Below are positions 1 to 8,388 of a stretch of 64,000 bases of DNA, one piece after another (the first letter of the stretch is position 1; each line of letters opens with the position of its first letter). The translations under genes were made by a program, and so were the position numbers. Where the stretch lies: positions 1 through 64,000 of the forward strand of contig DHDP01000014.1 of the NCBI GenBank assembly GCA_002399405.1, in the 5' to 3' direction. The stretch is from Treponema sp. UBA4873. Its GTDB lineage: Bacteria; Spirochaetota; Spirochaetia; Treponematales; Treponemataceae. Under the pieces are notes generated by a model that saw only the letters and a program-made list of their open reading frames with translations, searched no databases and was not told the origin of the DNA.

Positions 1-88
1 TTTTTATGATGACAGGCATGAGGGAAACACTGATTATGAAGGAAAGTGCTATTGATACCCACATGGTGCTTACTATCTTTTCCTTCAT
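1..88 (-). CDS. Partial membrane or exported protein (N-terminus only)
   Basis: On the minus strand an ATG at 88-86 opens a frame that stays open to the left edge, giving 29 residues. A short charged N-terminus (MKEKIVSTMW) is followed by a hydrophobic stretch (VSIALSFIISVSLMPVIIK) that looks like a signal anchor or first transmembrane segment. A weak purine-rich AGGGG lies about 10 nt upstream. It diverges from the XRE regulator at 233 across an AT-rich gap. The rest of the gene lies outside the window, so no function can be named, and chance openness over 29 codons is not excluded. Confidence 0.45.
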   Translation of the reverse strand, partial: MKEKIVSTMWVSIALSFIISVSLMPVIIK

Positions 89-151
89 CTTTTTTACGCC
101 CCTGAAACCGGTTTAGGTTAAAATTAATCATTTATTTAGCATAATAGTTAA

Positions 152-224
152 ATTTAATTATTTTAAACAATTATACGTCTTATTTAATTATTGTCAATAT
201 TTTCGGACTATATTTAAGTATATT
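152..224 (+). promoter_or_regulatory. AT-rich divergent promoter with repeated ATTTAATTATT and -10 box for the XRE gene
   Basis: The gap from 89 to 232 is very AT-rich. The 11-mer ATTTAATTATT occurs at 152-162 and again at 182-192, exactly 30 bp (about three helical turns) apart. A -10-like TATATT at 219-224 ends 8 nt before the ATG of the XRE gene and no Shine-Dalgarno sequence intervenes. The direct repeats could be autoregulatory operator sites, which is common for XRE regulators, but this is inference. Confidence 0.35.
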
Positions 225-232
225 CTCTTACC

Positions 233-562
233 ATGAGTTTTCGCGACAACCTAAAATCCGAATTGAAATATCAGGATATACAATTAAAGGAATTGGCGGG
301 AAAAACCGGTATCAGCAGAAATACGCTCGGCAATTACCTCACCGGGCACAACTCCATTCCGAATGCGGATTCTGCCGTAAAGATCGCACAGGCGTTGGGA
401 GTAACAGTCGAGTATCTGGTAACGGGAAAATCCCTGCCGCCGAGCGAAAAAATCATCCCGCCTAAAATACGAAAAATGATTGATGAAATTCTTGCACTGG
501 ACGATATAGACGTCGATTCTCTGAATGCTCTTATTGAATCGATGATGAAGCGGTATACCTGA
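233..562 (+). CDS. XRE-family helix-turn-helix transcriptional regulator
   Basis: A 109-residue cytoplasmic DNA-binding protein. Residues about 12-65 form a lambda-repressor-type HTH (IQLKELAGKTGISRNTLGNY then SAVKIAQALGVTVEYLVTG), the usual XRE/Cro arrangement. The C-terminal 40 residues are short and helical, with no sensor or peptidase domain, so it is a small stand-alone repressor type. The ATG lies 8 nt after a TATATT -10 box without a ribosome-binding site, suggesting a leaderless transcript. It converges on miaB with 18 bp between the stop codons. Targets are unknown; the likeliest are itself and the divergent partial gene at 88. Confidence 0.85.
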   Translation: MSFRDNLKSELKYQDIQLKELAGKTGISRNTLGNYLTGHNSIPNADSAVKIAQALGVTVEYLVTGKSLPPSEKIIPPKIRKMIDEILALDDIDVDSLNALIESMMKRYT

Positions 563-580
563 TTTTCTCCCCCGCACATC

Positions 581-1957
581 TTATTCAGCAAGAACGCCTT
601 TGAATGTCTGCCCGTTGAGCCCGGTAATCCGGACCGTTGCAAATCTGCCGATAAGCGATTCAACACCGGAGAACACCACGCGCTCGTCCTGCTCTGTCTT
701 GCCGAGCACCTCCGCGCTGCTGTCGCGGCTCACCGATTCGACGAGCACCTTTACGGTGCTGCCGACGCGCTTCTGCATTTCCTCCGACGTGATTTTCAGC
801 TGCATGTCGATTATGCGCTGCAGCCTGTCTTTTTTCAGTTCAAGCGGAATCTGGCCGTCCATAGCGGCGGCGGGCGTTCCTTCACGCGGGTTGTAATAGT
901 ACATGAATGCGTTTTCGTAACGCACCGTCTGCAGAATGCTCACCGCTTCGGCAAAGTCCTCCTCAGTTTCGCCTGGAAAACCGAGCATGATGTCTGTCGT
1001 CAGCGAAACGTCGGGAATTGCCTTTCTGATTTTTTCGACGAGCGCAAGATAGGACTCGCGGTCGTACCGCCTGTTCATCGCCTTCAGGACGCGGTTCGAA
1101 CCGTGCTGAACCGGGAGGTGGATGTGATGGCAGAGCACGGAATTTTCTGCGATAACAGTGATGACGCCGTCGCTCAAATCCTTCGGATGGCTCGACATGA
1201 AGCGAACCCAGCCTATCGGAGATTTTACCGCAGCAAGGTGATCCGCAATAATTTTTAACAATTCCGCAAAGTCGACATTGCCGTCACGGTACGAATTAAC
1301 ATTTTGACCGAGCAGCGTTATTTCCCTGACACCGTAAGACGAAAGCGTATCGAGTTCCGCAACGATTTCGCTCACCGGACGGGACACTTCTCTGCCCCGC
1401 ACGTACGGCACGATGCAGTATGTGCAGAAATTATTGCACCCGTGCATGATCGGTACGTACGAGGAAAAAGCGCCCGGCTCGTATGAAAGCGGCGCGAACT
1501 CGTAGCCGGGAGCGTCGTCAAGCGCATCCGCATGCCGGTGTTCCTGCACCGCCGCAATTACGTCGCCGAAATGCTGCTTCGCAAACGTACCGACGACGTA
1601 ATCGATGCACGGGTAATCTTTCTGCAGCGACGAAAGCAGTCTCTCCGCCATGCAGCCGGTAACGACGAGCGTCAGCGGTTTTGCTCCGTCCTGTACGTAA
1701 CCGGCGGCAAGTTCAAGGGATTTGTACTTTGCTCCCGGCTCCCTGCCGCGCACAGCCTTGAGTCCCGAATACCAGCCGAGACGGCCGAAAATGCGGTTCT
1801 CCGCCGTTGCACGGACAGAGCACGTGTTGATGACGGCCATGTCGGCAACCTGCGCGTCGGCGGCCTTCGTCCATCCGCGCGCAATAAGCAGCTGCTCAAG
1901 CGAAGCCGACTCCGCGGTATTCATTTGGCACCCGTATGTTTCAAAAAAGTACGTCAT
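581..1957 (-). CDS. miaB: tRNA-2-methylthio-N6-dimethylallyladenosine synthase MiaB
   Basis: Radical-SAM methylthiotransferase that adds the 2-methylthio group to i6A37 of tRNAs reading UNN codons. The 458-residue protein shows the whole family layout: the N-terminal UPF0004 domain with three cluster cysteines (C10 in YGCQMN, C46 in INTCSV, C102 in TGCMAE), the radical-SAM CxxxCxxC motif (C174, C178, C181), and a C-terminal TRAM domain. I use the internal ATG at 1957 because conservation begins at MTYFFETYGCQMN; the upstream extension is not MiaB-like. That ATG overlaps the folE2 stop by 4 bp (ATGA), so translation is coupled. It is the last gene of the folD-folE2-miaB operon. RimO, its ribosomal-protein paralogue, is at 54861-56348. 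Confidence 0.96.
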   Translation of the reverse strand: MTYFFETYGCQMNTAESASLEQLLIARGWTKAADAQVADMAVINTCSVRATAENRIFGRLGWYSGLKAVRGREPGAKYKSLELAAGYVQDGAKPLTLVVTGCMAERLLSSLQKDYPCIDYVVGTFAKQHFGDVIAAVQEHRHADALDDAPGYEFAPLSYEPGAFSSYVPIMHGCNNFCTYCIVPYVRGREVSRPVSEIVAELDTLSSYGVREITLLGQNVNSYRDGNVDFAELLKIIADHLAAVKSPIGWVRFMSSHPKDLSDGVITVIAENSVLCHHIHLPVQHGSNRVLKAMNRRYDRESYLALVEKIRKAIPDVSLTTDIMLGFPGETEEDFAEAVSILQTVRYENAFMYYYNPREGTPAAAMDGQIPLELKKDRLQRIIDMQLKITSEEMQKRVGSTVKVLVESVSRDSSAEVLGKTEQDERVVFSGVESLIGRFATVRITGLNGQTFKGVLAE

Positions 1958-2787
1958 TCGGTATATCCTTCCTGAGAGATGGGGCGGACGCCGTACTCGG
2001 TACGGGCATACGCGTTGTGATTGTGAATGCTTTCGAAATTCTCCGCTTCCACGCTGAACCACGCGAACGGTTTCCCGACGGGAAACGCGCGCAGGCCGAG
2101 GTAGACTTCGCGCACCACATCCTCGACGAAACGCGGATTGTCATACGCGTGCTCGGTCACCCATTTTTCATCCCTGCGCTTGAGAACAGAATACAGACCG
2201 CCCGACGCACAGCCTTCAATCATCGTAATCACGTCTTCAATCCAGAAAAAATCGGAATACAGCAGTTTTACGCGCACGATGCCACGCTGATTGTGCGCAC
2301 CGTAGTCGCTGATTGCTTTCGAGCACGGACACAGCGTCGTCACCGGAACGGCAATCGAAATGAAAAAATTGCGCAGGTTCCCGCCGACGCTGCCTTCGTA
2401 CGAGCACGTGTAGCTCATGATGCCCGCTTCCCCTGAAACAGGCGCTTTCTTTTCCATAAAAAACGGGAACGTCACCGTACCGTACGCGTACTGCGCGGAA
2501 AGACTTCCGCGGATTTCGTCGAGCATCTCGAGGAAGTGCTTCATCGTAAGGTCGCCGTGATGCTTGTGAAAAATTTCTATGAAGCGGCTCATGTGCGTGC
2601 CCTTGTAGTGATGAGGAAGATTCACGAACAGATCGACGGTAGCCGTCGTCTGCTGCGTTTTGTTCACTTTATCGAGCACCTGCACCGGATACTGGAGTCC
2701 GCGCACGCCTACTTTCTGCAGCGGTATTTCCCGCGTGTCCGCTTCGCTCTGAATATCGCGCAGGATTTTCTTCGATTTATTTTCCAA
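1954..2787 (-). CDS. folE2: GTP cyclohydrolase FolE2 (type IB)
   Basis: Converts GTP to 7,8-dihydroneopterin triphosphate, the first step of folate (and queuosine) synthesis, using the metal-flexible type IB enzyme rather than FolE. Family marks visible are the DTREIPLQKVGVRGLQYP start, THMSRFIEIF, and the PCSKAISDYGAHNQRG segment carrying the catalytic cysteine region. Length (277-284 residues) fits the family. Two in-frame TTG starts exist. The one at 2808 has no Shine-Dalgarno; the one at 2787 follows GGAG by 7 nt and is preferred. Either start overlaps the folD stop at 2777-2779. There is no ATG before conserved sequence. It sits between folD and miaB, with its stop overlapping the miaB start by 4 bp. 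Confidence 0.94.
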   Translation of the reverse strand: MENKSKKILRDIQSEADTREIPLQKVGVRGLQYPVQVLDKVNKTQQTTATVDLFVNLPHHYKGTHMSRFIEIFHKHHGDLTMKHFLEMLDEIRGSLSAQYAYGTVTFPFFMEKKAPVSGEAGIMSYTCSYEGSVGGNLRNFFISIAVPVTTLCPCSKAISDYGAHNQRGIVRVKLLYSDFFWIEDVITMIEGCASGGLYSVLKRRDEKWVTEHAYDNPRFVEDVVREVYLGLRAFPVGKPFAWFSVEAENFESIHNHNAYARTEYGVRPISQEGYTE

Positions 2788-3655
2788 GAGTGCGCTCCGC
2801 AGCTTCAAGCGTGTTTACCATAAGCATGGCGATCGTCATGGGGCCGACTCCGCCCGGCACCGGCGTAATATATGAAGCGATTTCCTTAACTCTTTCGAAG
2901 TCGACGTCACCCGCAAGGTGGAAGCCGCTCTTTTTCGACTCATCGGGAATGCGGTTCACGCCCACGTCTATAACGACAGCACCGGGTTTTACCATATCGG
3001 CCGTAACCGTATTCACGCGCCCGGCGGCAGCGATGAGGATATCCGCCTGCCTGGTGATTTCCGCAAGATTCCCGGTACCCGTATGGCAGACGGTGACGGT
3101 CGCGTTGCATTCCCTGCGCAAAAGAAGCAGTGCAACAGGTTTCCCGACGATGTTCGAGCGGCCGATTACGACCGCGTGCGCGCCGTCCGTTTTGATGTTC
3201 ATTTTCTGCAGCATAACGATGATACCGTGCGGCGTACAGGGAAGCGGCGCCGGACGGCCTATCACCATATTGCCGACGTTCACCGGATGAAATCCGTCAA
3301 CGTCCTTCGCCGGATCGATCGCAAGCAGCACTTTGTTTTCGTCGATATGTTCCGGAAGGGGCAGCTGGACGAGAATACCGTGAACGGAAGAATCCCGGTT
3401 CAGTCCGTCAATCAGTTTGAGCAAATCAGTCTCGGTCGTATTTCCGGGAAGATGCACGGAGCGGTCCGCCATACCGGCCTCGGCAAGTGCTTTCTGTTTG
3501 CCGGTGACGTATGAAACGCTCGCAGGATTATCTCCGACAAGAATAACCGCCAGACACGGTGTGACGCCCCGCTCTTTCAAACGCGAAGTTCGTTCCGCAA
3601 CGCCGGCACGCACATCCGCCGCTATCTGTTTCCCGTCGATAATCACTGCACTCAT
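2777..3655 (-). CDS. folD: Bifunctional methylene-THF dehydrogenase / methenyl-THF cyclohydrolase FolD
   Basis: Interconverts 5,10-methylene-THF and 10-formyl-THF in one-carbon metabolism. The 292-residue length is standard. Visible marks are the active-site Y49-x3-K53 pair (SYVTGKQKA), GILVQLPLPEHID, the Rossmann NADP motif in VVIGRSNIVGKPVALLL, and the C-terminal signature PGGVGPMTIAMLMVNT. The ATG at 3655 has GGGGGA about 5 nt upstream. It is the first gene of a minus-strand operon with folE2 and miaB and diverges from the outer-membrane protein gene at 3779. Together with folA at 61320 the window holds three folate-cycle genes in two places. Confidence 0.96.
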   Translation of the reverse strand: MSAVIIDGKQIAADVRAGVAERTSRLKERGVTPCLAVILVGDNPASVSYVTGKQKALAEAGMADRSVHLPGNTTETDLLKLIDGLNRDSSVHGILVQLPLPEHIDENKVLLAIDPAKDVDGFHPVNVGNMVIGRPAPLPCTPHGIIVMLQKMNIKTDGAHAVVIGRSNIVGKPVALLLLRRECNATVTVCHTGTGNLAEITRQADILIAAAGRVNTVTADMVKPGAVVIDVGVNRIPDESKKSGFHLAGDVDFERVKEIASYITPVPGGVGPMTIAMLMVNTLEAAERTLGK

Positions 3656-3727
3656 CGTTCATCCCCCGGGCATGTAACCAGTAATACCCCGAAATAGTTA
3701 TATAATTGATAAAAAGCATTAAAAAAT

Positions 3728-3744
3728 GATATAGTCACTATATC
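3728..3744. promoter_or_regulatory. 17-bp perfect palindrome between divergent folD and barrel genes
   Basis: GATATAGT-C-ACTATATC is a perfect inverted repeat around one base. It is flanked by A6 on the left and a run of T on the right, so the symmetry nearly extends to about 31 bp. It lies 35 bp before the barrel gene and about 73 bp upstream of the folD start. Position and form suit an operator; a weak AT-rich terminator hairpin is the alternative. Confidence 0.4.
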
Positions 3745-3778
3745 TTTTTTTTGATAATTATTCTATCAGTGAGGAAAA

Positions 3779-4366
3779 ATGAAACGGATTTTACCGCTCG
3801 TCTGTATGCTTCTTCTGTGCATACCGGCAGCATTTGCAGATAATTCTGATGAGGGCGACCAATATGACGACGGCAGCGTATATGAATATAAAATGAACGG
3901 CGCAGGCGATCAGTATATACAGATTTCCCTCATGCCGAGTTTCCCGCTCAATTTTGAGGGACACTTGTACGTCGGCGGTGCGGCACAGCTCGGATACCGC
4001 CGCTTTTTAACAAGCTGGTTTGCAGTCGGCGGCGACGCCATGGTCGGCTACAACCCGACTATCGGAAGTAACATATTCAACTTCTGGCCGATCACTGCAT
4101 GTGTCATGTTCCAGCCGTCACTCTGGCGGTTCGAGTTTCCCATTTCGCTCGGCACGGGAGTAGCGTTCGAAACATATCAGAGCAGAAAATATTTCCCCGG
4201 CTTTGTGCTGAAACCCGAAGTCGGCGTCTTCTACCGGTTCTCCGAAAGCTGGTCTTTCGGAGTCGGTTCGAGTTTCCTGTGGCTGCCCGAATGGTATTCC
4301 GACAGCAAATATAACTTCGACGGCCTGTTCATGACAGCGTCGGTTTCAGCCCGCTACCACTTCTAG
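3779..4366 (+). CDS. Predicted small outer-membrane beta-barrel protein
   Basis: 195 residues. A clear signal peptide (MKRILPLVCMLLLCIPAAFA, cleavage about residue 20) is followed by an acidic linker and then alternating amphipathic strands rich in aromatic residues and glycine. The protein ends in SVSARYHF, the C-terminal aromatic that serves as a BAM signal in outer-membrane proteins. Size and strand number suit an eight-stranded barrel of the OmpW/OmpX type, as found in treponemes. The start is supported by GAGGA a few nt upstream. The lipoprotein gene follows after 8 bp, so the two are probably co-transcribed. Function is not recognisable. Confidence 0.7.
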   Translation: MKRILPLVCMLLLCIPAAFADNSDEGDQYDDGSVYEYKMNGAGDQYIQISLMPSFPLNFEGHLYVGGAAQLGYRRFLTSWFAVGGDAMVGYNPTIGSNIFNFWPITACVMFQPSLWRFEFPISLGTGVAFETYQSRKYFPGFVLKPEVGVFYRFSESWSFGVGSSFLWLPEWYSDSKYNFDGLFMTASVSARYHF

Positions 4367-4374
4367 GATATGAT

Positions 4375-5529
4375 ATGAAAATTACTAAAATTATCGGGAC
4401 AGCAGCATGTACGTCGCTGCTGATTTTTGCGCCGCTCTTTTTCACCGGATGTCAGGACGTCATCTACTCAAAAATCATGAACGAAGTAACGCTTGACGAT
4501 GCGACAATATCGGGCACAATCAACTCGATTGTCAGATACAAAAATCCGTCGGACAATACGGAATATATTTTTATAGAAAACGGAAATATTTACTATAAAG
4601 CAGCGTCCTCCGCATCGCATATTTCATGGACAAAATGCATGGACGGGCTCACGTCCGTCTCGTACGACTACTACGGAAAGGCTTTCAACGGCACCCAGAT
4701 TATCAAGCTTGCGGCGGATTCCACATACCTGTACGCGCTCGGCGTAACGTACGAGGAAGACGAGGACGAAGGTGAAAACGTTACGGATACGGAATATCTG
4801 TATTATTACGACTACACCAGCTCGACATGGAATAAAAGTCTGAGCGTCACATCGGGTTCAGCGACAATCTTCTGCACGAATACACCGAACCCTGATTACA
4901 GGGAAGCATATCTAAGGACAAGCAGCGGAGTGTTTTTACTCGACGGTGATATACTCAAAGACGACAGTACGACATCAGTAAGCGGCTTATCGGCACAATC
5001 ATCAACATACGGCGCAGGTACATCATCGTGTTCCGCCATATACGATTATTCCTCCGGCTATGTCTATTTCCGCGACCAGTGGGCGACCGGTTCCAACGCG
5101 ACGGAAGATACAACATCTTCGGATCCGGTGTATTACTATTATGCATCCAGCGACAATCTGTATTATTCGACCGATCCGTCAAGTTTTTCGTCGTCCAGAG
5201 ATTTAGGCATAACAAAAATTATTTCCATGGCCGTTACAAGCAACGCCATCATCCTCGGAACAAACGGAAGCGGACTGTACAAAGTGTCGAACTCAAGCGG
5301 CGTTCCCGGCAGCAGTACCGAAGATTTTTCAACGAATGCCGACTCGGCGCTCGGTTCGCCGTACCGTATTCTTGCCATGCTGTCAGTAGATCCGTCCGAC
5401 ACGGAAACAGCGGCAACGATATATGCATCGGCTGATTTCTCCGGCACGTCATCTTCATCGACCGGCGACTACGACGACATAGGTCTCTGGTCATATTACC
5501 CGGGCAGAGGAAACTGGAACAGGGAATGA
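4375..5529 (+). CDS. Predicted lipoprotein, Ser/Thr/Tyr-rich, possible beta-propeller
   Basis: 384 residues. The N-terminus has a lipoprotein signal with lipobox FFTGC (Cys at about residue 26), so the mature protein should be lipid-anchored in the envelope. The body is low in basic residues, very rich in Ser, Thr, Tyr and Asp, and contains repeated short units of the form YIFIENGNIYYK, YLYYYDYTSSTW and SDNLYYSTDPSSF, resembling the blades of a beta-propeller. It starts 8 bp after the barrel gene with AGGA upstream, so it may be a surface or periplasmic partner of that barrel. I do not recognise a family. Confidence 0.7.
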   Translation: MKITKIIGTAACTSLLIFAPLFFTGCQDVIYSKIMNEVTLDDATISGTINSIVRYKNPSDNTEYIFIENGNIYYKAASSASHISWTKCMDGLTSVSYDYYGKAFNGTQIIKLAADSTYLYALGVTYEEDEDEGENVTDTEYLYYYDYTSSTWNKSLSVTSGSATIFCTNTPNPDYREAYLRTSSGVFLLDGDILKDDSTTSVSGLSAQSSTYGAGTSSCSAIYDYSSGYVYFRDQWATGSNATEDTTSSDPVYYYYASSDNLYYSTDPSSFSSSRDLGITKIISMAVTSNAIILGTNGSGLYKVSNSSGVPGSSTEDFSTNADSALGSPYRILAMLSVDPSDTETAATIYASADFSGTSSSSTGDYDDIGLWSYYPGRGNWNRE

Positions 5530-5530
5530 C

Positions 5531-5723
5531 GCACTATTTGCATCTATGCAAATAGTGCTTGGTACGAATCCCGGTTCACCGGTATTCGTGCTCCTCCAGA
5601 GGCGCACATCCTTGTGCGCCGAGATAGTACCTTAATTGGCATTCTGTTACAGATTTGCATCCTGCAAATCCTGCTCTGCGGAAATTGCCCCGGCTCGCGC
5701 AACGAGCTCGCCGGGATTTCCGC
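5531..5723. repeat. Cluster of five consecutive inverted repeats filling an intergenic region
   Basis: The gap between the lipoprotein gene and rarA (5530-5766) is built almost wholly of hairpins. IR1: GCACTATTTGCAT (5531-5543) with ATGCAAATAGTGC (5546-5558), 13 bp perfect. IR2: ACGAATCCCGG (5564-5574) with CCGGTATTCGT (5579-5589), 10 of 11. IR3: GGCGCACA (5601-5608) with TGTGCGCC (5613-5620). IR4: GATTTGCA (5652-5659) with TGCAAATC (5663-5670). IR5: GCGGAAAT and CCCGGC (5678-5694) with GCCGGG and ATTTCCGC (5710-5723). None has a T-run, so only IR1 could plausibly act as a terminator. They look like accumulated palindromic repeats. Confidence 0.8.
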
Positions 5724-5753
5724 TTTCTCGTAGCTCAATTCTCCGCTTTCTGC

Positions 5754-5766
5754 TATACTTTTATAT
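5754..5766 (+). promoter_or_regulatory. Extended -10 promoter element of rarA
   Basis: TGC-TATACT (5751-5759) is an extended -10 motif and ends 7 nt before the rarA ATG at 5767. There is no Shine-Dalgarno sequence, so transcription should start at or within a base or two of the start codon. Confidence 0.5.
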
Positions 5767-8388
5767 ATGTCCGACGATGATAATCCTCTTTTTGAAAACG
5801 CTGCACGATACCTCCGCGAACCGTTGGCCGCACGGATGCGGCCGCGTACGCTCGATGAATACATCGGGCAGGACCATATTATCGGCAAAGGACGGCTTTT
5901 ACGGCGCGCAATCGCGGCGGACCAGCTTTCGTCGGTCATTTTCTACGGACCGCCGGGCTCGGGAAAGACGACGCTCGCACGGGTCATCGCAAATCATACA
6001 AAAAGCAACTTCATCACGCTCAACGCAGTGCTCACGGGCGTCGCGGACATACGCGCTTCCATAAAACAGGCGGAGGACTACTACAACCTCTACAGCAGGC
6101 GGACGATTCTGTTCGTAGACGAAGTGCACCGCTGGAACCGCACTCAGCAGGATGCGCTTCTTCCCTGGGTCGAAAACGGTACAATCATTCTGATAGGGGC
6201 GACGACCGAAAATCCGTTTTTCGAGGTAAACAAGGCGCTCGTGAGCAGAAGCCGCGTCTTCCAGTTGAAACCGCTTACGAACGACGATCTTATGAAAGCC
6301 GCTCTTCAGGCACTCTCCGATACGGAACGCGGGTACGGACACTGGAAAGTCGAGTTCGAAAAGGGAGCGCTCGAGCATCTTATAGAGACTGCAAACGGCG
6401 ACGCGCGCAGCCTGCTCAACGCGCTCGAGCTCGCGGTCGAAACGACGCCTGAAAAATGGGAACCCGAGTCGAATCCGCCCGTCCCCGCGTGGGGCTCGAC
6501 TATCTACATCGGCAGGGAAACGGCAGAGGAATCGATTCAGAAAAAAGTCGTTCTGTACGACCGCGACGGCGATTACCATTACGACATCATCAGCGCGTTC
6601 ATAAAGAGCCTCCGCGGACGCGATCCGGACGCGGCAATGTACTGGCTTGCCCGCATGGTCGCAGCGGGCGAAGACCCTGATTTCATCTTCCGCCGCATGC
6701 TGATTTCCGCATGCGAGGATACGGGGCTTGCCGATCCGAACGCAGTCACCGTCGTCGCAAGCTGCGCGCAGGCGTTCGACCGCGTCGGCATGCCGGAAGG
6801 ACGTTACTTTCTTGCGCATGCGGCGCTCTACCTTTCCACTGCGCCGAAGTCGAACAGCAGCATGGCGTTTTTCGACGCGCTCTCGTCGGTGGAAAAGGAA
6901 GACGCGGAAGTGCCGAACCATCTGCGGGACGCAAGCCGCGATGCGGAAGGATTCGGACACGGAGCAGGCTATCTGTACCCGCATGCGTACCGCGACCACT
7001 GGGTGGCTCAGCAGTATCTGCCCGACGCGCTCATCGGCCGGGTATTCTATACGCCGGGCACGCAGGGCTATGAAAAGACAATACGCGAAGACGTGCTGTC
7101 GCGCAGAGAGCTTCAGATTGCCGCCATACTTGAAAAGGAACAGCCCGCAAACCGCGGACAAATTATTAATTCCGCGCCCGACTCTGACAGCGCTGTAACA
7201 GGAAGCAGAAACACGACTGCCGGCAACAGCGGATTCAATCAGCCTGATGAAGCCGGTAAGTCGGAGTTCGGCGTGAATCCGATAAGCGAATGGTGGATAA
7301 ACGCGCATTTCAAGGGCGGCAGCGTTCAGAAGGACGAGCAACTCACGTTCAGCCCTTCGGACAAATCGAAAGAAACCGCACTCGACCGGGCGGACAAATC
7401 GTGGCGGTCGCGGCTTGACTCGAACCGGGCGGAAATTCTGCTCAGCGTCCGCGACACGATGACGCAGCTTGCGCACCTTGCACGACACCACCGCTGCCTT
7501 GTGTGGAACGCCGACGACGGTCTGCTGCTCTGGGAGGTAGCGCGGCGCACGCCGGAAGGCGTTACCTGCGGAGTATGCCGTACGCAGAAGGGAAAGGACA
7601 TACTCGAGCAGTACGGCCGCACGCTCGGCGATCTTGACCGTCCGATTCTGCAGTTCCGTCCCGAGACAGCTCAGCCTGATTTTCTTACGCCTGAAAATTT
7701 TGCGGACGTGCTTGCAAAGTTCGAATACGACGGAGCAGTGTTCGACCGTATTTTCTTCCGCAATCCGTTCGTCTCCGACGTTTCAATCAAAGCGCTTGCC
7801 GATTCGTTCGCCGCTGTAGCTCACGAAAAGAAACCGGAAGGATTTACGTTTACGGACCGTTCCGATTCCGAATCCGACACGGACATCGAGCCGCCGGCAG
7901 CAGAAAGTCCGCTTGCACCGGAGTGGAGCATCGTCATCTCGCAGCGTGTTCCGTCGAACGGTCAGCACATTGCGAAGCTTGTTGAAAAACAGATACTCTC
8001 GCCCGCAACAGTGCGGCCGTACGCGGAGATACTGCAGAAAATGGATCAGGCGGAAGCGGATTTCTTCGGCGACAGGAACAATCCCCTGTTCAGCTGGAAC
8101 TCTGCGACGATTGCGGACACGTTCCGCGGCAGAGGATTCAGGGTTGAGGCAGCTTCACAGCTGCTTGCCGAAAAACGGCGCATTACGGAAACGGAACTGG
8201 AAAAATGGTTCGACGTACGTACGTCGGCGTACGGCGCAAAGATAGCGGAAGCAGTCGGGGCAAAAGAGCTGGAGAAAATCGTGCGGCTGCTGGAAAGCGC
8301 ATGCACGAATACTATTTTCAGCTGGGAAACGGAACTTGCGTTTTTTACAATAACTGACGCAGCAGGAAACGATGCTACAGCTGAATAG
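5767..8388 (+). CDS. rarA: RarA/MgsA-type AAA+ ATPase fused to a large C-terminal domain
   Basis: 873 residues, about twice the usual RarA length. Residues 1 to about 450 are the replication-associated recombination ATPase: Walker A GPPGSGKT (61-68), Walker B LFVDEVHRW (about 114-122), the sensor GATTENPFFEVN, and the clamp-loader-like C-terminal region PDFIFRRMLISACEDTGLADP. After a low-complexity linker (about 455-540), residues about 550-873 form a second region with a methyltransferase-like look (LVWNADDGLLLWEVARRTPEGV) that I cannot place. A RarA plus unknown-domain fusion is a known architecture in some bacteria. RarA acts at stalled replication forks; the extra domain's role is unknown. 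The ATG follows an extended -10 by 7 nt. Confidence 0.88.
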   Translation: MSDDDNPLFENAARYLREPLAARMRPRTLDEYIGQDHIIGKGRLLRRAIAADQLSSVIFYGPPGSGKTTLARVIANHTKSNFITLNAVLTGVADIRASIKQAEDYYNLYSRRTILFVDEVHRWNRTQQDALLPWVENGTIILIGATTENPFFEVNKALVSRSRVFQLKPLTNDDLMKAALQALSDTERGYGHWKVEFEKGALEHLIETANGDARSLLNALELAVETTPEKWEPESNPPVPAWGSTIYIGRETAEESIQKKVVLYDRDGDYHYDIISAFIKSLRGRDPDAAMYWLARMVAAGEDPDFIFRRMLISACEDTGLADPNAVTVVASCAQAFDRVGMPEGRYFLAHAALYLSTAPKSNSSMAFFDALSSVEKEDAEVPNHLRDASRDAEGFGHGAGYLYPHAYRDHWVAQQYLPDALIGRVFYTPGTQGYEKTIREDVLSRRELQIAAILEKEQPANRGQIINSAPDSDSAVTGSRNTTAGNSGFNQPDEAGKSEFGVNPISEWWINAHFKGGSVQKDEQLTFSPSDKSKETALDRADKSWRSRLDSNRAEILLSVRDTMTQLAHLARHHRCLVWNADDGLLLWEVARRTPEGVTCGVCRTQKGKDILEQYGRTLGDLDRPILQFRPETAQPDFLTPENFADVLAKFEYDGAVFDRIFFRNPFVSDVSIKALADSFAAVAHEKKPEGFTFTDRSDSESDTDIEPPAAESPLAPEWSIVISQRVPSNGQHIAKLVEKQILSPATVRPYAEILQKMDQAEADFFGDRNNPLFSWNSATIADTFRGRGFRVEAASQLLAEKRRITETELEKWFDVRTSAYGAKIAEAVGAKELEKIVRLLESACTNTIFSWETELAFFTITDAAGNDATAE

